Origin: Flammeovirgaceae bacterium UBA7330
Lineage (GTDB): Bacteria; Bacteroidota; Bacteroidia; Cytophagales; Cyclobacteriaceae
Direction of reading: 5' to 3'
Assembly: GCA_002471275.1 (NCBI GenBank)
Contig: DKPQ01000025.1
Location: forward strand, 124,001 to 188,000
DNA length: 64,000 bases
A program made the translations under genes and the position numbers. A model generated the notes under the pieces. That model had not been told where the DNA came from and did no database searches. It was given only the letters and a program-made list of their open reading frames with translations. Positions 35,910-45,390 of the stretch are shown piece by piece. The stretch's first letter is position 1. Each line of letters starts with the position of its first letter.

Positions 35910-37177
35910 AATATCCAGGGTTCCATCCTGATTTCCTGATGATCCTTTTCGATCTCTAAAAGCCTGTTGTATTTAGCAAGTCGTTCAGATTGAGTGATCG
36001 AACCCACCTTTATTTGGTCGCCACTCCATCCCACAGCGAGATCGGCTAACCAATCGTCTTCTGTCTCACCACTTCGTGCACTCACGGTCACCTGCCATCC
36101 TGCAGATTTTGCCAGCTTAAAGGCCTCCATGGCGTCTGTAAGGCTACCACATTGATTGACCTTCAGCAACAATGCATTGGCTGATTGGGTATCTATGGCT
36201 TTTTGGATCCTGCTTGTCTGTGTACAAAGCAAATCGTCGCCGAGCACAAGCGCTTTATCCCCAATTTGTTTGTTCAGGTGTGGCCAGTTAGACCAGTCAT
36301 CCTCAGCAAGTCCATCTTCCAGGCTGACTATCGGATATTTATTTACCCAACCAGCTAGCAATTCAATCTGTTGCTGTCCCCCCAGCTGCCCATCATTGAT
36401 CAGGTATTTTCCGTTTTCATAAAAGTGACTGGACGCAATATCCATGGCCAAAGCGATATCCTTTCCAGGCTTGAATCCGGCTTTTTCTATGGACTCCAGT
36501 GCAGTTTCCAGCATTTCATCAATGTGTTTGAAAGCCGGAGCCAGTCCTCCCTCATCCGCCGTGAGGGTACGCATCCCATATTTTTTTCTGATGATGTCGG
36601 CTGCGGAATAATATACCTTGTAAAGGTCTGACAGCGCCTCCTCTACCGATATAGCGCTCATAGGCACGATCAAGAGGTCCTGGATAGGTACCTGACCGCC
36701 GGCATGTTTACCACCACTAAAAAGATTGACGGTAAGGCGGGGTAACCGATAGGTATTCGCGGTTAGCAACCTCCCAAAATATTGGAAAAGAGGGATTTCC
36801 TGCTGAATGGCACTGGCTTTTGCAAATGCCAATGAGCAGGCCAAAATGGCGTTTGCACCGAGCTTTCCTTTATTGGGTGTACCATCCAGCCGAATCAATG
36901 CTTCATCAAGGGTTCTTTGATCAAATAACTGACCAGCAATAGCCTGGTTGATCTCCTGATTGATGTGACTTACAGCTTTTTGGCATCCCAACCCTCCGTA
37001 CCTGCCAGAGTCACCATCTCTGAGCTCTACTGATTCGGCTTTTCCTGTAGAGGCACCAGATGGAACAGAAGCCTTTCCTATTGTACCATCGTTTAAGTAA
37101 CATTTTGCCATGACAGTAGGCCTTCCCCGGCTATCCAGTATTTCATAGCCCCGGAAACGGTCAATTTTTACGCTCAT
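35906..37177 (-). CDS. Enolase-superfamily paralogue with altered active site
   Basis: A protein of about 423 residues with the full-length enolase fold: EILDSRGRPTV and SGASTGKAESVELRD at the N-terminus, the metal ligands in ALAMDIASS, SLEDGLAEDDW and LVLGDDL, catalytic lysines in LLLKVNQCGSLTDAM and QIKVGSITQSERLAKYN, and Glu in TADEGG. Two conserved catalytic positions differ. The Glu of E. coli enolase at 167 is Asp167 (IQDLLI), and the catalytic His of the SHRSGETED motif is Ala367 (SARSGETED). It may therefore be inactive on 2-phosphoglycerate or act on another phosphorylated substrate. The frame extends to 37201, but the ATG at 37177 gives the usual N-terminus. It overlaps the upstream kinase gene by 17 bases. 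Confidence 0.85.
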   Translation of the reverse strand: MSVKIDRFRGYEILDSRGRPTVMAKCYLNDGTIGKASVPSGASTGKAESVELRDGDSGRYGGLGCQKAVSHINQEINQAIAGQLFDQRTLDEALIRLDGTPNKGKLGANAILACSLAFAKASAIQQEIPLFQYFGRLLTANTYRLPRLTVNLFSGGKHAGGQVPIQDLLIVPMSAISVEEALSDLYKVYYSAADIIRKKYGMRTLTADEGGLAPAFKHIDEMLETALESIEKAGFKPGKDIALAMDIASSHFYENGKYLINDGQLGGQQQIELLAGWVNKYPIVSLEDGLAEDDWSNWPHLNKQIGDKALVLGDDLLCTQTSRIQKAIDTQSANALLLKVNQCGSLTDAMEAFKLAKSAGWQVTVSARSGETEDDWLADLAVGWSGDQIKVGSITQSERLAKYNRLLEIEKDHQEIRMEPWIF

Positions 37178-38162
37178 CGAGTGATTTTTTATATGCATCA
37201 ATTAATTGGAACATAGTTGCAGGTGGCTTTTCGACAAAAGTAGATACCATTGCAGATTGCCACTTTTGTGCTGCCAAAGAAAGGTATTCAAGGGGAGATT
37301 TGCCATGAACCCTGGCCAGCATACAGCCGAGCAGGTTTTTAATACAACGTCTTTCAAAGTGGTCTTCATCATACGTAAAGATACTTCTGTAACTATTCCA
37401 CGAGCGTAAAGCCAGATCAATAAATACAGGGTTGCTCAGGTAATTGGCTTTGCTCAGAAAATGAGTGAGTGAAAATCCCACATCAAAAGCGGGATCACCA
37501 TAATGCATCACCTCATGGTCCAGCAGAATCAACCTTCCTTCTTTAATCAGAATATTTTTAGGACTGTAGTCTCCATGAACAATGGTGATCTGATGATCCA
37601 GGGTAGATTGGATCAAATCAGCAAAGAAAGCACGAAACTGCGGTAGTTTTTCACTTGCGTACTGATAATAGGGCTCAATCCTTAAGTTGATAAAAAACTC
37701 CCGGTTGTGAAAAGTTTTTGCCGCTTCGGAATTCTTAATCCCTTTTTGATGGATCACCCCCAACAGCTTACCGAATGATTCAATATGCGATACATTGATC
37801 ATACCATTGAGCAACAACGTTTTAAGGTTATCCGATGGTGGGGATATGCCTTCCATGATCAGTAGATGATTTTCTTCATCACAAAAAATGGGCTGCGGGA
37901 CACTGCCCCTGGGAAGATGCTCGTATAACCATTTCATTCCCGCGTTTTCAATGAAAATTCTACCTGGGTCGCTATACCATTCCGACCTGGTTTTTAGCTG
38001 CGACAAAGATTGCTTGATCACCAAAGGATTCTTTTTGTCTATATAAATGGTTTGGGCTGAGACCCCACCTTTCAGCATGCTGATTTCGAAATCTTCATCG
38101 GGAGATATGAGTCCCTTTGCTAACAGGTAGTTACGCAGAATTTCCGGGTTTTCGATATTCAT
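37161..38162 (-). CDS. APH/choline-kinase-family small-molecule kinase
   Basis: A 333-residue protein kinase-like phosphotransferase. The catalytic loop HGDYSPKNILI lies near residue 197, and the metal-binding LLDHEVMHYGDPAFDVGF near 215. An N-terminal lobe (MLKGGVSAQTIYI, LVIKQSL) binds ATP. The family phosphorylates hydroxyls of antibiotics, choline, methylthioribose and similar small molecules; nothing here fixes the substrate. Translational overlap with the enolase paralogue suggests a two-step route: phosphorylation followed by abstraction/elimination chemistry on the phosphorylated product. It is the first gene of the pair. Confidence 0.85.
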   Translation of the reverse strand: MNIENPEILRNYLLAKGLISPDEDFEISMLKGGVSAQTIYIDKKNPLVIKQSLSQLKTRSEWYSDPGRIFIENAGMKWLYEHLPRGSVPQPIFCDEENHLLIMEGISPPSDNLKTLLLNGMINVSHIESFGKLLGVIHQKGIKNSEAAKTFHNREFFINLRIEPYYQYASEKLPQFRAFFADLIQSTLDHQITIVHGDYSPKNILIKEGRLILLDHEVMHYGDPAFDVGFSLTHFLSKANYLSNPVFIDLALRSWNSYRSIFTYDEDHFERRCIKNLLGCMLARVHGKSPLEYLSLAAQKWQSAMVSTFVEKPPATMFQLIDAYKKSLDERKN

Positions 38163-38258
38163 GCTTTTTTGAAGTATAGTCTAACCGCATAGCTCGACAA
38201 AAATCTTTGAAAGATCCTATAAAATAAAAGTAAGATACATTTCTTTACCCTACTGTTC

Positions 38259-38657
38259 ATGTTCAGGAACCAGCAAAAGTCAATGGAATATAAAGAAGAA
38301 GTATTAGAGAGCAAATCCATTATTTTATTAGCCATAAAGGGCCACTTTACTTTTCATGAGATAGCCAAACTTGGTCTGAAATACCGAAGAATTGCTCTTG
38401 AAAAAAAATACAGGCTGGTGTGTGATTTTAGTGAAGCTAAGGGTCAGGTAACAGTCTCCGATATTCAAACCTATTTTTCAAATTACATTCATCCAGTTGA
38501 TAAGCGGTTAAGTGAAGTGCCTGTAGCATATATAACCAATGAAAGTGACTACGCTGCATTTAAGCTTATGCAACAGATATGGGATAACCAGGGTGTATCT
38601 ATTGTGGTCTTTAAGGAGGTACAGTCAGGCATCAAATGGTTTGAAACCAATCAATAA
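38259..38657 (+). CDS. Small STAS/SpoIIAA-like protein
   Basis: A 132-residue soluble protein with alternating strands and helices: SIILLAIKGHFTFHEIAKLG, YRLVCDFSEAKGQVTVSDIQTYF, SEVPVAYITNESDYAAFKLM and VSIVVFKEVQSGIKWF. This order resembles STAS or SpoIIAA-like domains found in many Bacteroidota as short stand-alone proteins. No conserved phosphorylatable Ser can be identified with confidence. An alternative start is the ATG at 38283 (MEYKEE). It stands alone between two minus-strand genes. Confidence 0.65.
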   Translation: MFRNQQKSMEYKEEVLESKSIILLAIKGHFTFHEIAKLGLKYRRIALEKKYRLVCDFSEAKGQVTVSDIQTYFSNYIHPVDKRLSEVPVAYITNESDYAAFKLMQQIWDNQGVSIVVFKEVQSGIKWFETNQ

Positions 38658-38690
38658 ACCGGAGATCCGGAAGTATTTATAGGATGTAGT

Positions 38691-39707
38691 TTACATTGAA
38701 AGCTGAAGCACGTGATCCCATACGGCCTGGGATACGGGCATTCCCTCTTTTTTAAATTTAATTTTAGTCTGAGCACTTCTTTCTCCCGGATAATAGGTTG
38801 TATCCCCAGGGTGCATGGGTTCCACATTGTGCGTGTAGTCAATGATCTCATTGATGAGCCGCTGCTGAAGGTCCTGGTCTTTGAGGATACCCGGGTAGAT
38901 ACATAAATACACCTGGGAGATTCCGGTTTCGAAAGGTTTTTGGCTGATCTTGAAGGTAGAGTCTCCTGCCGAGAGCAAGGTAGCCAGCATGTCCAGGATG
39001 ATGGATAGTGCCGAACCTTTCCAGTAGCCTATGGGTAAACCACGTTCTTTTAACGTGATTCTTTCTGGATCATTGGATAGCTCATCGTTTTCGTCCCATC
39101 CTCCCGGGAAGGGCAGTTTTTTACCTCTCAGCTTATAATCATTGATTTTGCCGAAGGCAAACTGGGAGATGGCCATGTCAAGGATAACATGACCTGCTTT
39201 TCGAGGGATTGAAACCACAAACGGATTATTCCCTGTTCGGCTGTCTTTTCCTCCCCATGGTGGCATATTGGGTTGTGTGTTGGTAAACAGGATAGAAATA
39301 CATCCGGCATCAGCAGCCTGTCTGGCATACGACCCACCCCGCATCCAATGGTTAGTGTTGCGTAGTGCTACAAGGCCCATCCCCTGTTCTTTGGCCAATG
39401 CGATGGCGCGATCAGTACATTTCACGGCATTGATGATGCCGGGTCCCTGATTTCCATCCCACCTTTCGATGCTTCCGAAAGACTCCACTTTTTCGGCTTC
39501 TGTATCCACCCTTACCGATCCGTTTTCGATATATTCAATGAATAAAGGCACCCGGTTGATTCCATGTGAGAAGACACCATGCAGGGTGCTTTCGGTATAG
39601 GTAGATGCTAAAAGTTGGGCTTTCGCTTTTGGAAATTTGTACTTGAGAAAAAGCGAGGTAAGTACCTCTTCCATTTTATCGGAAGAGATACGGATGGGGT
39701 CAGACAT
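38691..39707 (-). CDS. Ldh2/YiaK-family NAD(P)-dependent dehydrogenase (3-dehydro-L-gulonate 2-dehydrogenase type)
   Basis: A 338-residue oxidoreductase of the malate/L-lactate dehydrogenase 2 fold. STLHGVFSHGINRVP (about residues 40-54) contains the catalytic His, ALRNTNHWMRGGSYARQAADAG is the signature of the family, and TNTQPNMPPWGG is typical of the YiaK 2,3-diketo-L-gulonate reductase branch. The enzyme reduces a 2-keto sugar acid. It lies on the same strand as, and 500 bases upstream of, the kinase-enolase pair, with the small STAS-like gene on the other strand between. A common pathway is possible but unproven. Confidence 0.87.
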   Translation of the reverse strand: MSDPIRISSDKMEEVLTSLFLKYKFPKAKAQLLASTYTESTLHGVFSHGINRVPLFIEYIENGSVRVDTEAEKVESFGSIERWDGNQGPGIINAVKCTDRAIALAKEQGMGLVALRNTNHWMRGGSYARQAADAGCISILFTNTQPNMPPWGGKDSRTGNNPFVVSIPRKAGHVILDMAISQFAFGKINDYKLRGKKLPFPGGWDENDELSNDPERITLKERGLPIGYWKGSALSIILDMLATLLSAGDSTFKISQKPFETGISQVYLCIYPGILKDQDLQQRLINEIIDYTHNVEPMHPGDTTYYPGERSAQTKIKFKKEGMPVSQAVWDHVLQLSM

Positions 39708-39844
39708 ATCAAAGATTTTTTATTCAGAGTCCTAAAATGCAGAGATTCTAAATTAGTGAAATATCATTCCTCAAACAATTGAAAGTTTGCCATACCGAAA
39801 GAGAAATAATGTCAGACCGCCCAACTATTACTTTTTCTAATCTC

Positions 39845-40210
39845 TCATTTTAGTTTCCAGCTCAATCCAAACCAGATCAGAAAGGAAATGATGTAGATCA
39901 TGAAACCATACAAGGTAGTGATCATGGAGATTTTTAATCCTCCATAAACCAGTGAAGGTGCAACATCACCTGCTGCTTCTATGGCTCTGAAAGCATCAGT
40001 AAGTCCGATGAGCTGTCCAAGGATACCAATGACCAGTGCAAAAAGTCCAACTGATTTGATATAAGCAATTTTTGCTCTCCCTTCAGCAGATTCAATTTCT
40101 CCCCTTATTACAGGGATTCCATTAAGAACAGCTACAGCAATCATAGCCACGAAAATGATAGTGAGGATACTCATAAAAAGAGTACCGCCCATGTAGAATA
40201 ATTCAACCAT
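39845..40210 (-). CDS. MotA/TolQ/ExbB-family membrane protein
   Basis: A short membrane protein of about 121 residues with three hydrophobic helices (ILTIIFVAMIAVAVL, SVGLFALVIGILGQLIGL and ISMITTLYGFMIYIISFLIWF). The segment GLFALVIGILGQLIGLTDAF matches the ExbB/TolQ proton-channel core. The family energises TonB or motor complexes, but no ExbD/TolR or TonB gene is adjacent. The open frame extends to 40276, but the ATG at 40210 begins at the conserved MVELFYMGG. It is shorter than classical ExbB, as in several Bacteroidota DUF-type relatives. Confidence 0.72.
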   Translation of the reverse strand: MVELFYMGGTLFMSILTIIFVAMIAVAVLNGIPVIRGEIESAEGRAKIAYIKSVGLFALVIGILGQLIGLTDAFRAIEAAGDVAPSLVYGGLKISMITTLYGFMIYIISFLIWFGLSWKLK

Positions 40211-40357
40211 TTTATTTTTTTGTTTAGGTTTTAGAATAATTGTGTCAAAGGTCTGTGAGCCTGATGACCCAAACAATGGAGTATCCTATGCTAAAGCTGT
40301 ATTTCATCGACTATTTCCGATAAATCAATCAAAAAATCCCATTTTTAATGTGTTAAG

Positions 40358-41110
40358 ATGAAGAAAACAATTCAAAAACACATACTTCTGTGGTTAACCA
40401 TAGCCGTGATTCTTATTGTCTACTATGGTCGAGTGAACAGTGACTTTCTTGAAGCATTCTACTATGTAATCATGCTGATGCCTGTCGCAGTTGGTACGGC
40501 TTATGTCTTCAATTACTACCTGGTGCCGAATTACCTGCTCACAAAAAGATACTGGGCCTTCGCCCTGTCCATGTTCTACATGCTCGTCATCACGCTCTAT
40601 CTGGAGATGATGGTCATGGTATTTTCATTCATTTATCTATACAATTTCAGATACGGAGAGATGAATCCGTTGACGGTCGATACAATTTCTGTAGCCACTA
40701 CCATTTACCTGATTGTTTTTGGTTTTGCTTTTTTCAGGATGATTGAATCGCTGAGAAAATCCGTTGCCGAGAAAGCAGCTTTAACAGAGAAGATTGAAAA
40801 GGAGAAAACGAAAGTGTTAACGGTAATTTCAGACAGGCAACAAATTCCCATTCCACTTGACCAGATAAGGTTTATCGAAAGTTTATCAGATTATGTCAGA
40901 ATTGATCATGAAAACGGCAAGACGATGACAAAGGAAAAAATCAGCAAACTGGAGGAGCGGTTGCCTGCTGATTTCATTCGGGTTCACAGGTCATTTATTG
41001 TTAATAGAAAATGGGTAGCTGCCTTTAATAGTGAACAGTTGGTTGTCTCTGATGTGAAAATTCCAATGGGAAGAAAGTACAAGAAGCGGGTAATGGAGGT
41101 GCTTGGATAA
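40358..41110 (+). CDS. Membrane-anchored LytTR-family transcriptional regulator
   Basis: A 250-residue protein. Four hydrophobic helices (about residues 10-130) are followed by a coiled-coil linker (KAALTEKIEKEKTKV) and a C-terminal LytTR DNA-binding domain: IPLDQIRFIESLSDYVRIDHENGK, SKLEERLPADFIRVHRSFIVNRKWV and IPMGRKYKKRVMEVL. The receiver domain of classical LytR regulators is missing, so a membrane signal is probably sensed directly. It is divergent from the ExbB-like gene across 147 bases. The target operon is unknown; the LytTR binding site was not located. Confidence 0.88.
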   Translation: MKKTIQKHILLWLTIAVILIVYYGRVNSDFLEAFYYVIMLMPVAVGTAYVFNYYLVPNYLLTKRYWAFALSMFYMLVITLYLEMMVMVFSFIYLYNFRYGEMNPLTVDTISVATTIYLIVFGFAFFRMIESLRKSVAEKAALTEKIEKEKTKVLTVISDRQQIPIPLDQIRFIESLSDYVRIDHENGKTMTKEKISKLEERLPADFIRVHRSFIVNRKWVAAFNSEQLVVSDVKIPMGRKYKKRVMEVLG

Positions 41111-41253
41111 TTGATTAATTATGATCTCTAGCCATTAGAAGTTAAAAGATCACGAAAAGGCAAAGAAGGTTTCTTTGTGACTTTGAGTCTTTGTGGCAGA
41201 TAAACATTTGCCACTAGGACACCCAAGACACAAAGCTTTCTGAAAACTTGATG

Positions 41254-43740
41254 CTAATTAAGGTTAGCCAATTTCCCCCGGTAAACCTTTTTAGCCGCAT
41301 CATATGCTTTCTTAGCATCCTCTATCTCCTCTTCTCTGATCTGCTTACTTTTTTCTTTCCAGCATTGGTCCAATGAAGCAAGGCACCATTCCAGGCTCTT
41401 CTTCACAGCTATGGGTTTGCCATCCACCTTCACAAAGATGGGATTGGTATGTGAGCTTGGGAAGATCCTCAGGGCTAACCAGGCCGATTGATTGATCCTG
41501 TAATCGAATTTGACATCGGACCAGTCACCGTCTGCAGTAACTTCCTGTTTGTCTACTGCCTGCCCATTGACAATAAGCTCAACAGCGACTTTTCTACTTT
41601 CCCCAACCCGGCTCCGCTCAATGTGCCAATACGGATAGGTAGTCAAAGATCGGGATGCAACAGAAGCTTCAACGGGACCCTGGGTTTCACTCAGGTACCC
41701 TACAGCCTTACCCGATATATTTAGGGTGGTTCCAGATTTTACTGATAATTCACTGTCTTTCTCACCCAGCTCCTGGCCATTGACTTTAAAGTCTATCAGG
41801 TGGGAAAACCCATCTGAGACATAGGTTTTACCCCTGGTCAGCGCATCCATGTAGTTTTCGAAATTGAGCTCACCATCGATTTTAGCATAAGTTCGCGTAG
41901 CTCCAACCCTTTCGTCCGATATACAAGGAAAATCCGTTTCGCCACTCAACCTGACCCTGTATCCGGCATTCAATGAATGATACCACATGTTGAGCTCCCA
42001 GGTGCTTGGGGTGTCACCGGCAGAATAGAAGTCTACGGCATCGTGCGTGATGGTGACAACGTATTCATTGGCGCCGATGCCGGTCATTTTAGGGACCTCG
42101 TAGTTAGGTAGCTCATCCGTAGGGTTCATCGGTTCCAGCCCCCAGCCGGAGTGTGCGTAGCCCACAATACCACCCTGACCTTTGGCCCATTGGAGTACGG
42201 GCAGGGTCCAGCTTGGCCATTCCTCTATGAGGGTAGTGTTCGGGTAATCGTCTTCTTTTAGATTGAGCAGTACCACATGTCCCGAATGGGAAGAAGGAAA
42301 GCCTGAAACTTCCACATCATAGCGGAGGAGGTTTTCTTCATCCGAGAGCGGATGGGATTCTCCGGTGAAATATTGCTTTTGATGATACCAGGATGGACCC
42401 CAGGTGAGGTTACTCCCCATATTCAGGTCTTCACCCAGCACCTGACGCCACATGTGTTCAGGGAGTACACCTTCTACAGGGCTCTCATAGTGCGAGCAGC
42501 CGGAGGCATGTATGTGATGGTCACCGCTATACCATCCCAGCTCTTTCATGTGGATCCAGCGGTTAAGCTCCATCGAAAATTCAACAGTTTCTTTATTATC
42601 AGGAACGGTTAATGGATGGAGGGTAGGGAAGTATTCCGGTCCCCGACCAACAACAATGTTATAATTGCCGGGAGGTAGGTACACGTGCTCCCCGGAGGTT
42701 CGGTAGATCTGTGGTTGAAAGAAAAAGTCCGGATACTCATCACGAGCGGCCACCCGTCGGGCTGGTAATGGATAGATCCCGCTCAGTTTGGGCTGTACGA
42801 TCTCCTTGCCACCCTCCAATTTGGGTTGGGTGTACATATTGACCGCCCATTCGCTGATGCTTTTTTCCGCTGAGCCACCCCATTTAAGGTGTTGAGCCAG
42901 TTTCAGCCGATAATCTTCAGGGGAGGGATCTTCCTTTTCACTTTCATAAAACCTGCCAATGCCATCGGAGATGAGGAGTGAGGCCATTACATCTTCTCCG
43001 TTTTCATCTTTGATATCAAAAACGACTTTCACAGCCGGTTGGATGTCAAAGAGGATATCAATGGTGTTTCTGAAACCGATATCCTGCGTGCCCTGACCAA
43101 CGTTGAAACCGATGTTGGCTTCTTTTTTTCCATTTTGTCGGGTATAAACCATCATTACCGCATACTCTAAGGCAAGGCCTGAAAGATTACTTTTCAACGG
43201 GCGGTCCCTGTAAATGGCCATTTCTAAAAACCGATTTTCTACCTCTGCTTCGGTTAGCGTATGTTCTTCCTTTGTTCGGTGACTCCCCGTTGATTTATGC
43301 AGCATGGGCATGGCCTGTGGACTTTCCAATTCCAGACGAGCAGTCACTGCTGCTTCGTTGTGCACTTTTACGAGGAAAACGGACCATCCTTCCTGTTTTA
43401 GCTGAGGTCGGGCAGGACCGGCCGTCACTTTCACACGGGATTCCGGATTGATGTGGATCATGGCCAGACAAAAGGGGTCCAGTAAAGCTTGTATGGATTG
43501 CACGGTACTTTCATCAGGTACTTTTTCCTGAAGCTTTACCAGTTCATTGGTCACATCCAGAGGTAAAGGGCTCCCAATGTGGTTCAGTGCGTCATTCAAA
43601 CGGGTGGCCTGGGCTAAAACAGGTTGAGGTTCGACATTCGCTACCAGCATGAGGGGATCGGAAGTGGAGGAGCCTGGTTTGTCAGAGCAACTCGAAAAAA
43701 TAAGTAGCAGTAAGAGGCAGATAGGGTATTGAGCTTTCAT
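41254..43740 (-). CDS. CehA/McbA-family metallohydrolase lipoprotein
   Basis: An 828-residue secreted lipoprotein (lipobox Cys18 in LIFSSC). After about 400 residues of beta-rich sequence, including a carboxypeptidase-regulatory-like part (IPLPARR...YLPPGNYNIVVGRGPEYFP), comes a PHP-like metallohydrolase core: GWYSGDHHIHASGCSHYE supplies the metal-binding histidines, with GGIVGYAHSGWG, VVTITHDAVDFYS and LSGETDFPC further on. CehA/McbA relatives hydrolyse carbaryl esters, but the family is broad and the substrate here is unknown. A long C-terminal coiled segment (KSKQIREEEIEDAKKAYDAAKK) ends the protein. Similar proteins often accompany polysaccharide-utilisation genes. Confidence 0.82.
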   Translation of the reverse strand: MKAQYPICLLLLLIFSSCSDKPGSSTSDPLMLVANVEPQPVLAQATRLNDALNHIGSPLPLDVTNELVKLQEKVPDESTVQSIQALLDPFCLAMIHINPESRVKVTAGPARPQLKQEGWSVFLVKVHNEAAVTARLELESPQAMPMLHKSTGSHRTKEEHTLTEAEVENRFLEMAIYRDRPLKSNLSGLALEYAVMMVYTRQNGKKEANIGFNVGQGTQDIGFRNTIDILFDIQPAVKVVFDIKDENGEDVMASLLISDGIGRFYESEKEDPSPEDYRLKLAQHLKWGGSAEKSISEWAVNMYTQPKLEGGKEIVQPKLSGIYPLPARRVAARDEYPDFFFQPQIYRTSGEHVYLPPGNYNIVVGRGPEYFPTLHPLTVPDNKETVEFSMELNRWIHMKELGWYSGDHHIHASGCSHYESPVEGVLPEHMWRQVLGEDLNMGSNLTWGPSWYHQKQYFTGESHPLSDEENLLRYDVEVSGFPSSHSGHVVLLNLKEDDYPNTTLIEEWPSWTLPVLQWAKGQGGIVGYAHSGWGLEPMNPTDELPNYEVPKMTGIGANEYVVTITHDAVDFYSAGDTPSTWELNMWYHSLNAGYRVRLSGETDFPCISDERVGATRTYAKIDGELNFENYMDALTRGKTYVSDGFSHLIDFKVNGQELGEKDSELSVKSGTTLNISGKAVGYLSETQGPVEASVASRSLTTYPYWHIERSRVGESRKVAVELIVNGQAVDKQEVTADGDWSDVKFDYRINQSAWLALRIFPSSHTNPIFVKVDGKPIAVKKSLEWCLASLDQCWKEKSKQIREEEIEDAKKAYDAAKKVYRGKLANLN

Positions 43741-43954
43741 GTGTATATCTTTTTATTTCATCGGTCACATGGAATGTCCGAAAACCTTAAATCTTACACC
43801 GAACCTCGATTTTACTTCAAAATATTCATCTACGGTTGGTATAGCTTGATTTATGGACATTTCATGATGGGTTGATTTGGGTGCTTACTGTAAGTTAGCT
43901 CAAATGATTGATTATGTGAAGCTTACAAGAATTAGGTGAGGAGGACCAGGTTCT

Positions 43955-44806
43955 TTACTCCTTAATGAACTTCCCTTCATACAGATAAATATCATCGAAC
44001 CAGGCTTTTTCTATGGTATAGTTACCATCCTGGTCCTTAGGTGCCCAATCCGGATTGCTGCCTCCATGGAAAGTGGAAAATAAAATATAATTGATGAGGG
44101 TGCTGCTGCCTTCGTTGCCCCGGTATTTTAGACCACTCATTTCGCTGACAAGCTCGTTATCTATCCAAACCTGAAACTCGCCATTGTTTGTATCGGCAGG
44201 TTTATTAATTTTCATGTAAATGGCTACCTTATGCCACATGCCCGGGATGAATACCGGATCACTCGTAGTATTCCCTTCTCCGAATTGACCTTTCATATCC
44301 TGGTGATAGATATAAGGAGCAACTTTACCCGATTCTTTGAACATGATGCGCGCACTCCAGCCATTGGGGTGTATCGGGTTTCCACCGGTCACCTTCTCCA
44401 AAGGACCAAGCCCATTTAACTTTCCACCTTTCACAAACCGGAATCCGTCGTCAAATTTCACTTTAAAATTCAAGGTAGCTTCTGTGAGTGCCCTCGGCAA
44501 CCTTATGTTTTGTACGATCCTTTTGCTTCCCCGGTCATCCCCGACATAGTTGACCCGTATGCCTTTGGAAGAATTGGTGCCCTCATTTTCTGCCAGTTCA
44601 ATCAATTCATGATTCATAAGTATTTTTTCCTCTGTGGAATATTCGGGGGAGTCAAAAGTAAGCTCCATCACCAGGTTGGGCTCGATTTCTGGTTCTTCGA
44701 ATACGTTTGGTTCCTCACATCCATATATCATTGGAGTGACCAATGACAACCAAATACAGGTTGTAAGTACGAGTTCGGGCAGGGATGAAAAGAGTTGTTT
44801 CAACAC
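43955..44806 (-). CDS. Polysaccharide lyase family 14-like lipoprotein
   Basis: A 283-residue lipoprotein: a long hydrophobic N-terminus ends in a lipobox with Cys30 (MIYGC), followed by acidic residues. The mature part has the beta-jelly-roll signature LNFKVKFDDGFRFVKGGKLNG near residue 110, SARIMFKESGKVAPYIYH, GMWHKVAIYMKIN and FQVWIDNELV, as in PL14-type alginate/glucuronan lyases and related carbohydrate-binding proteins. Whether it is catalytic cannot be decided. It is likely exported to the cell surface. It is separated from the metallohydrolase by 214 bases and has the same orientation. Confidence 0.72.
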   Translation of the reverse strand: MLKQLFSSLPELVLTTCIWLSLVTPMIYGCEEPNVFEEPEIEPNLVMELTFDSPEYSTEEKILMNHELIELAENEGTNSSKGIRVNYVGDDRGSKRIVQNIRLPRALTEATLNFKVKFDDGFRFVKGGKLNGLGPLEKVTGGNPIHPNGWSARIMFKESGKVAPYIYHQDMKGQFGEGNTTSDPVFIPGMWHKVAIYMKINKPADTNNGEFQVWIDNELVSEMSGLKYRGNEGSSTLINYILFSTFHGGSNPDWAPKDQDGNYTIEKAWFDDIYLYEGKFIKE

Positions 44807-45054
44807 AACTGAAGTTGTTTATTTAATCTTATAAAGGTAGTAAGCTGTTGTCTTTATCTAAAATGAAGAGATCCGAAGTAAAAAGTAAGGATTGTAAATT
44901 TGATCGAATGCTTTATAAGGTTTTGGTAAATCTTTCTATGTTTTTCATACGGAGATACAGTATTACTCATTGACTGATTATACGATGAAGCTGATTTGGA
45001 ACCAGCCAATCCCACTGGTATTATAGATATTTCCAAATGTTGTAATTTTACTTC

Positions 45055-45390
45055 ATGAGAATTGCCGAAGAGATATCAAATAGATCTGAGGACTTTATGA
45101 AGTTATTAACCAATCATAAAGTAAACGTGCTCTATGCTTTTGGCTCATCGGTTACCGACAAGTTTGATCCATCCAGTAGTGATATTGACCTGGTAGTTGA
45201 GATTGATGATACAGATCCCATTGAGAGGGGCGAAAAACTCATCTCTTTATGGGATAATCTGGAGAACTTTTTTCAAAGAAAGGTCGATTTACTAACAACA
45301 TCTTCAATAAAAAATCCATACCTGAAAAAAAGCATTGACGCTACTAAAGTATTAATCTATGACAGATCAAGGAAAGAAGTTCTTATCTGA
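45055..45390 (+). CDS. MntA-type minimal nucleotidyltransferase antitoxin
   Basis: A 111-residue nucleotidyltransferase. The motif FGSSVTDKF...SSSDIDLVVE (residues 29-48) provides the GS and the DxD metal-binding aspartates (Asp43 and Asp45), and a third acidic residue lies in RKVDLLTT (about residue 77). In MntA-HepT toxin-antitoxin systems this protein AMPylates a tyrosine next to the HEPN active site and so blocks the toxin. The 3' end overlaps the downstream HEPN gene by 32 bases, as is usual for the pair. The glycine-serine to DxD spacing is 11 residues, one longer than the common pattern. Confidence 0.87.
   Translation: MRIAEEISNRSEDFMKLLTNHKVNVLYAFGSSVTDKFDPSSSDIDLVVEIDDTDPIERGEKLISLWDNLENFFQRKVDLLTTSSIKNPYLKKSIDATKVLIYDRSRKEVLI

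Noticed and set aside
41111..41253. Terminator between the LytTR gene and the metallohydrolase
   Set aside because: Only weak partial inverted repeats are present, with no stem-loop followed by a T run.
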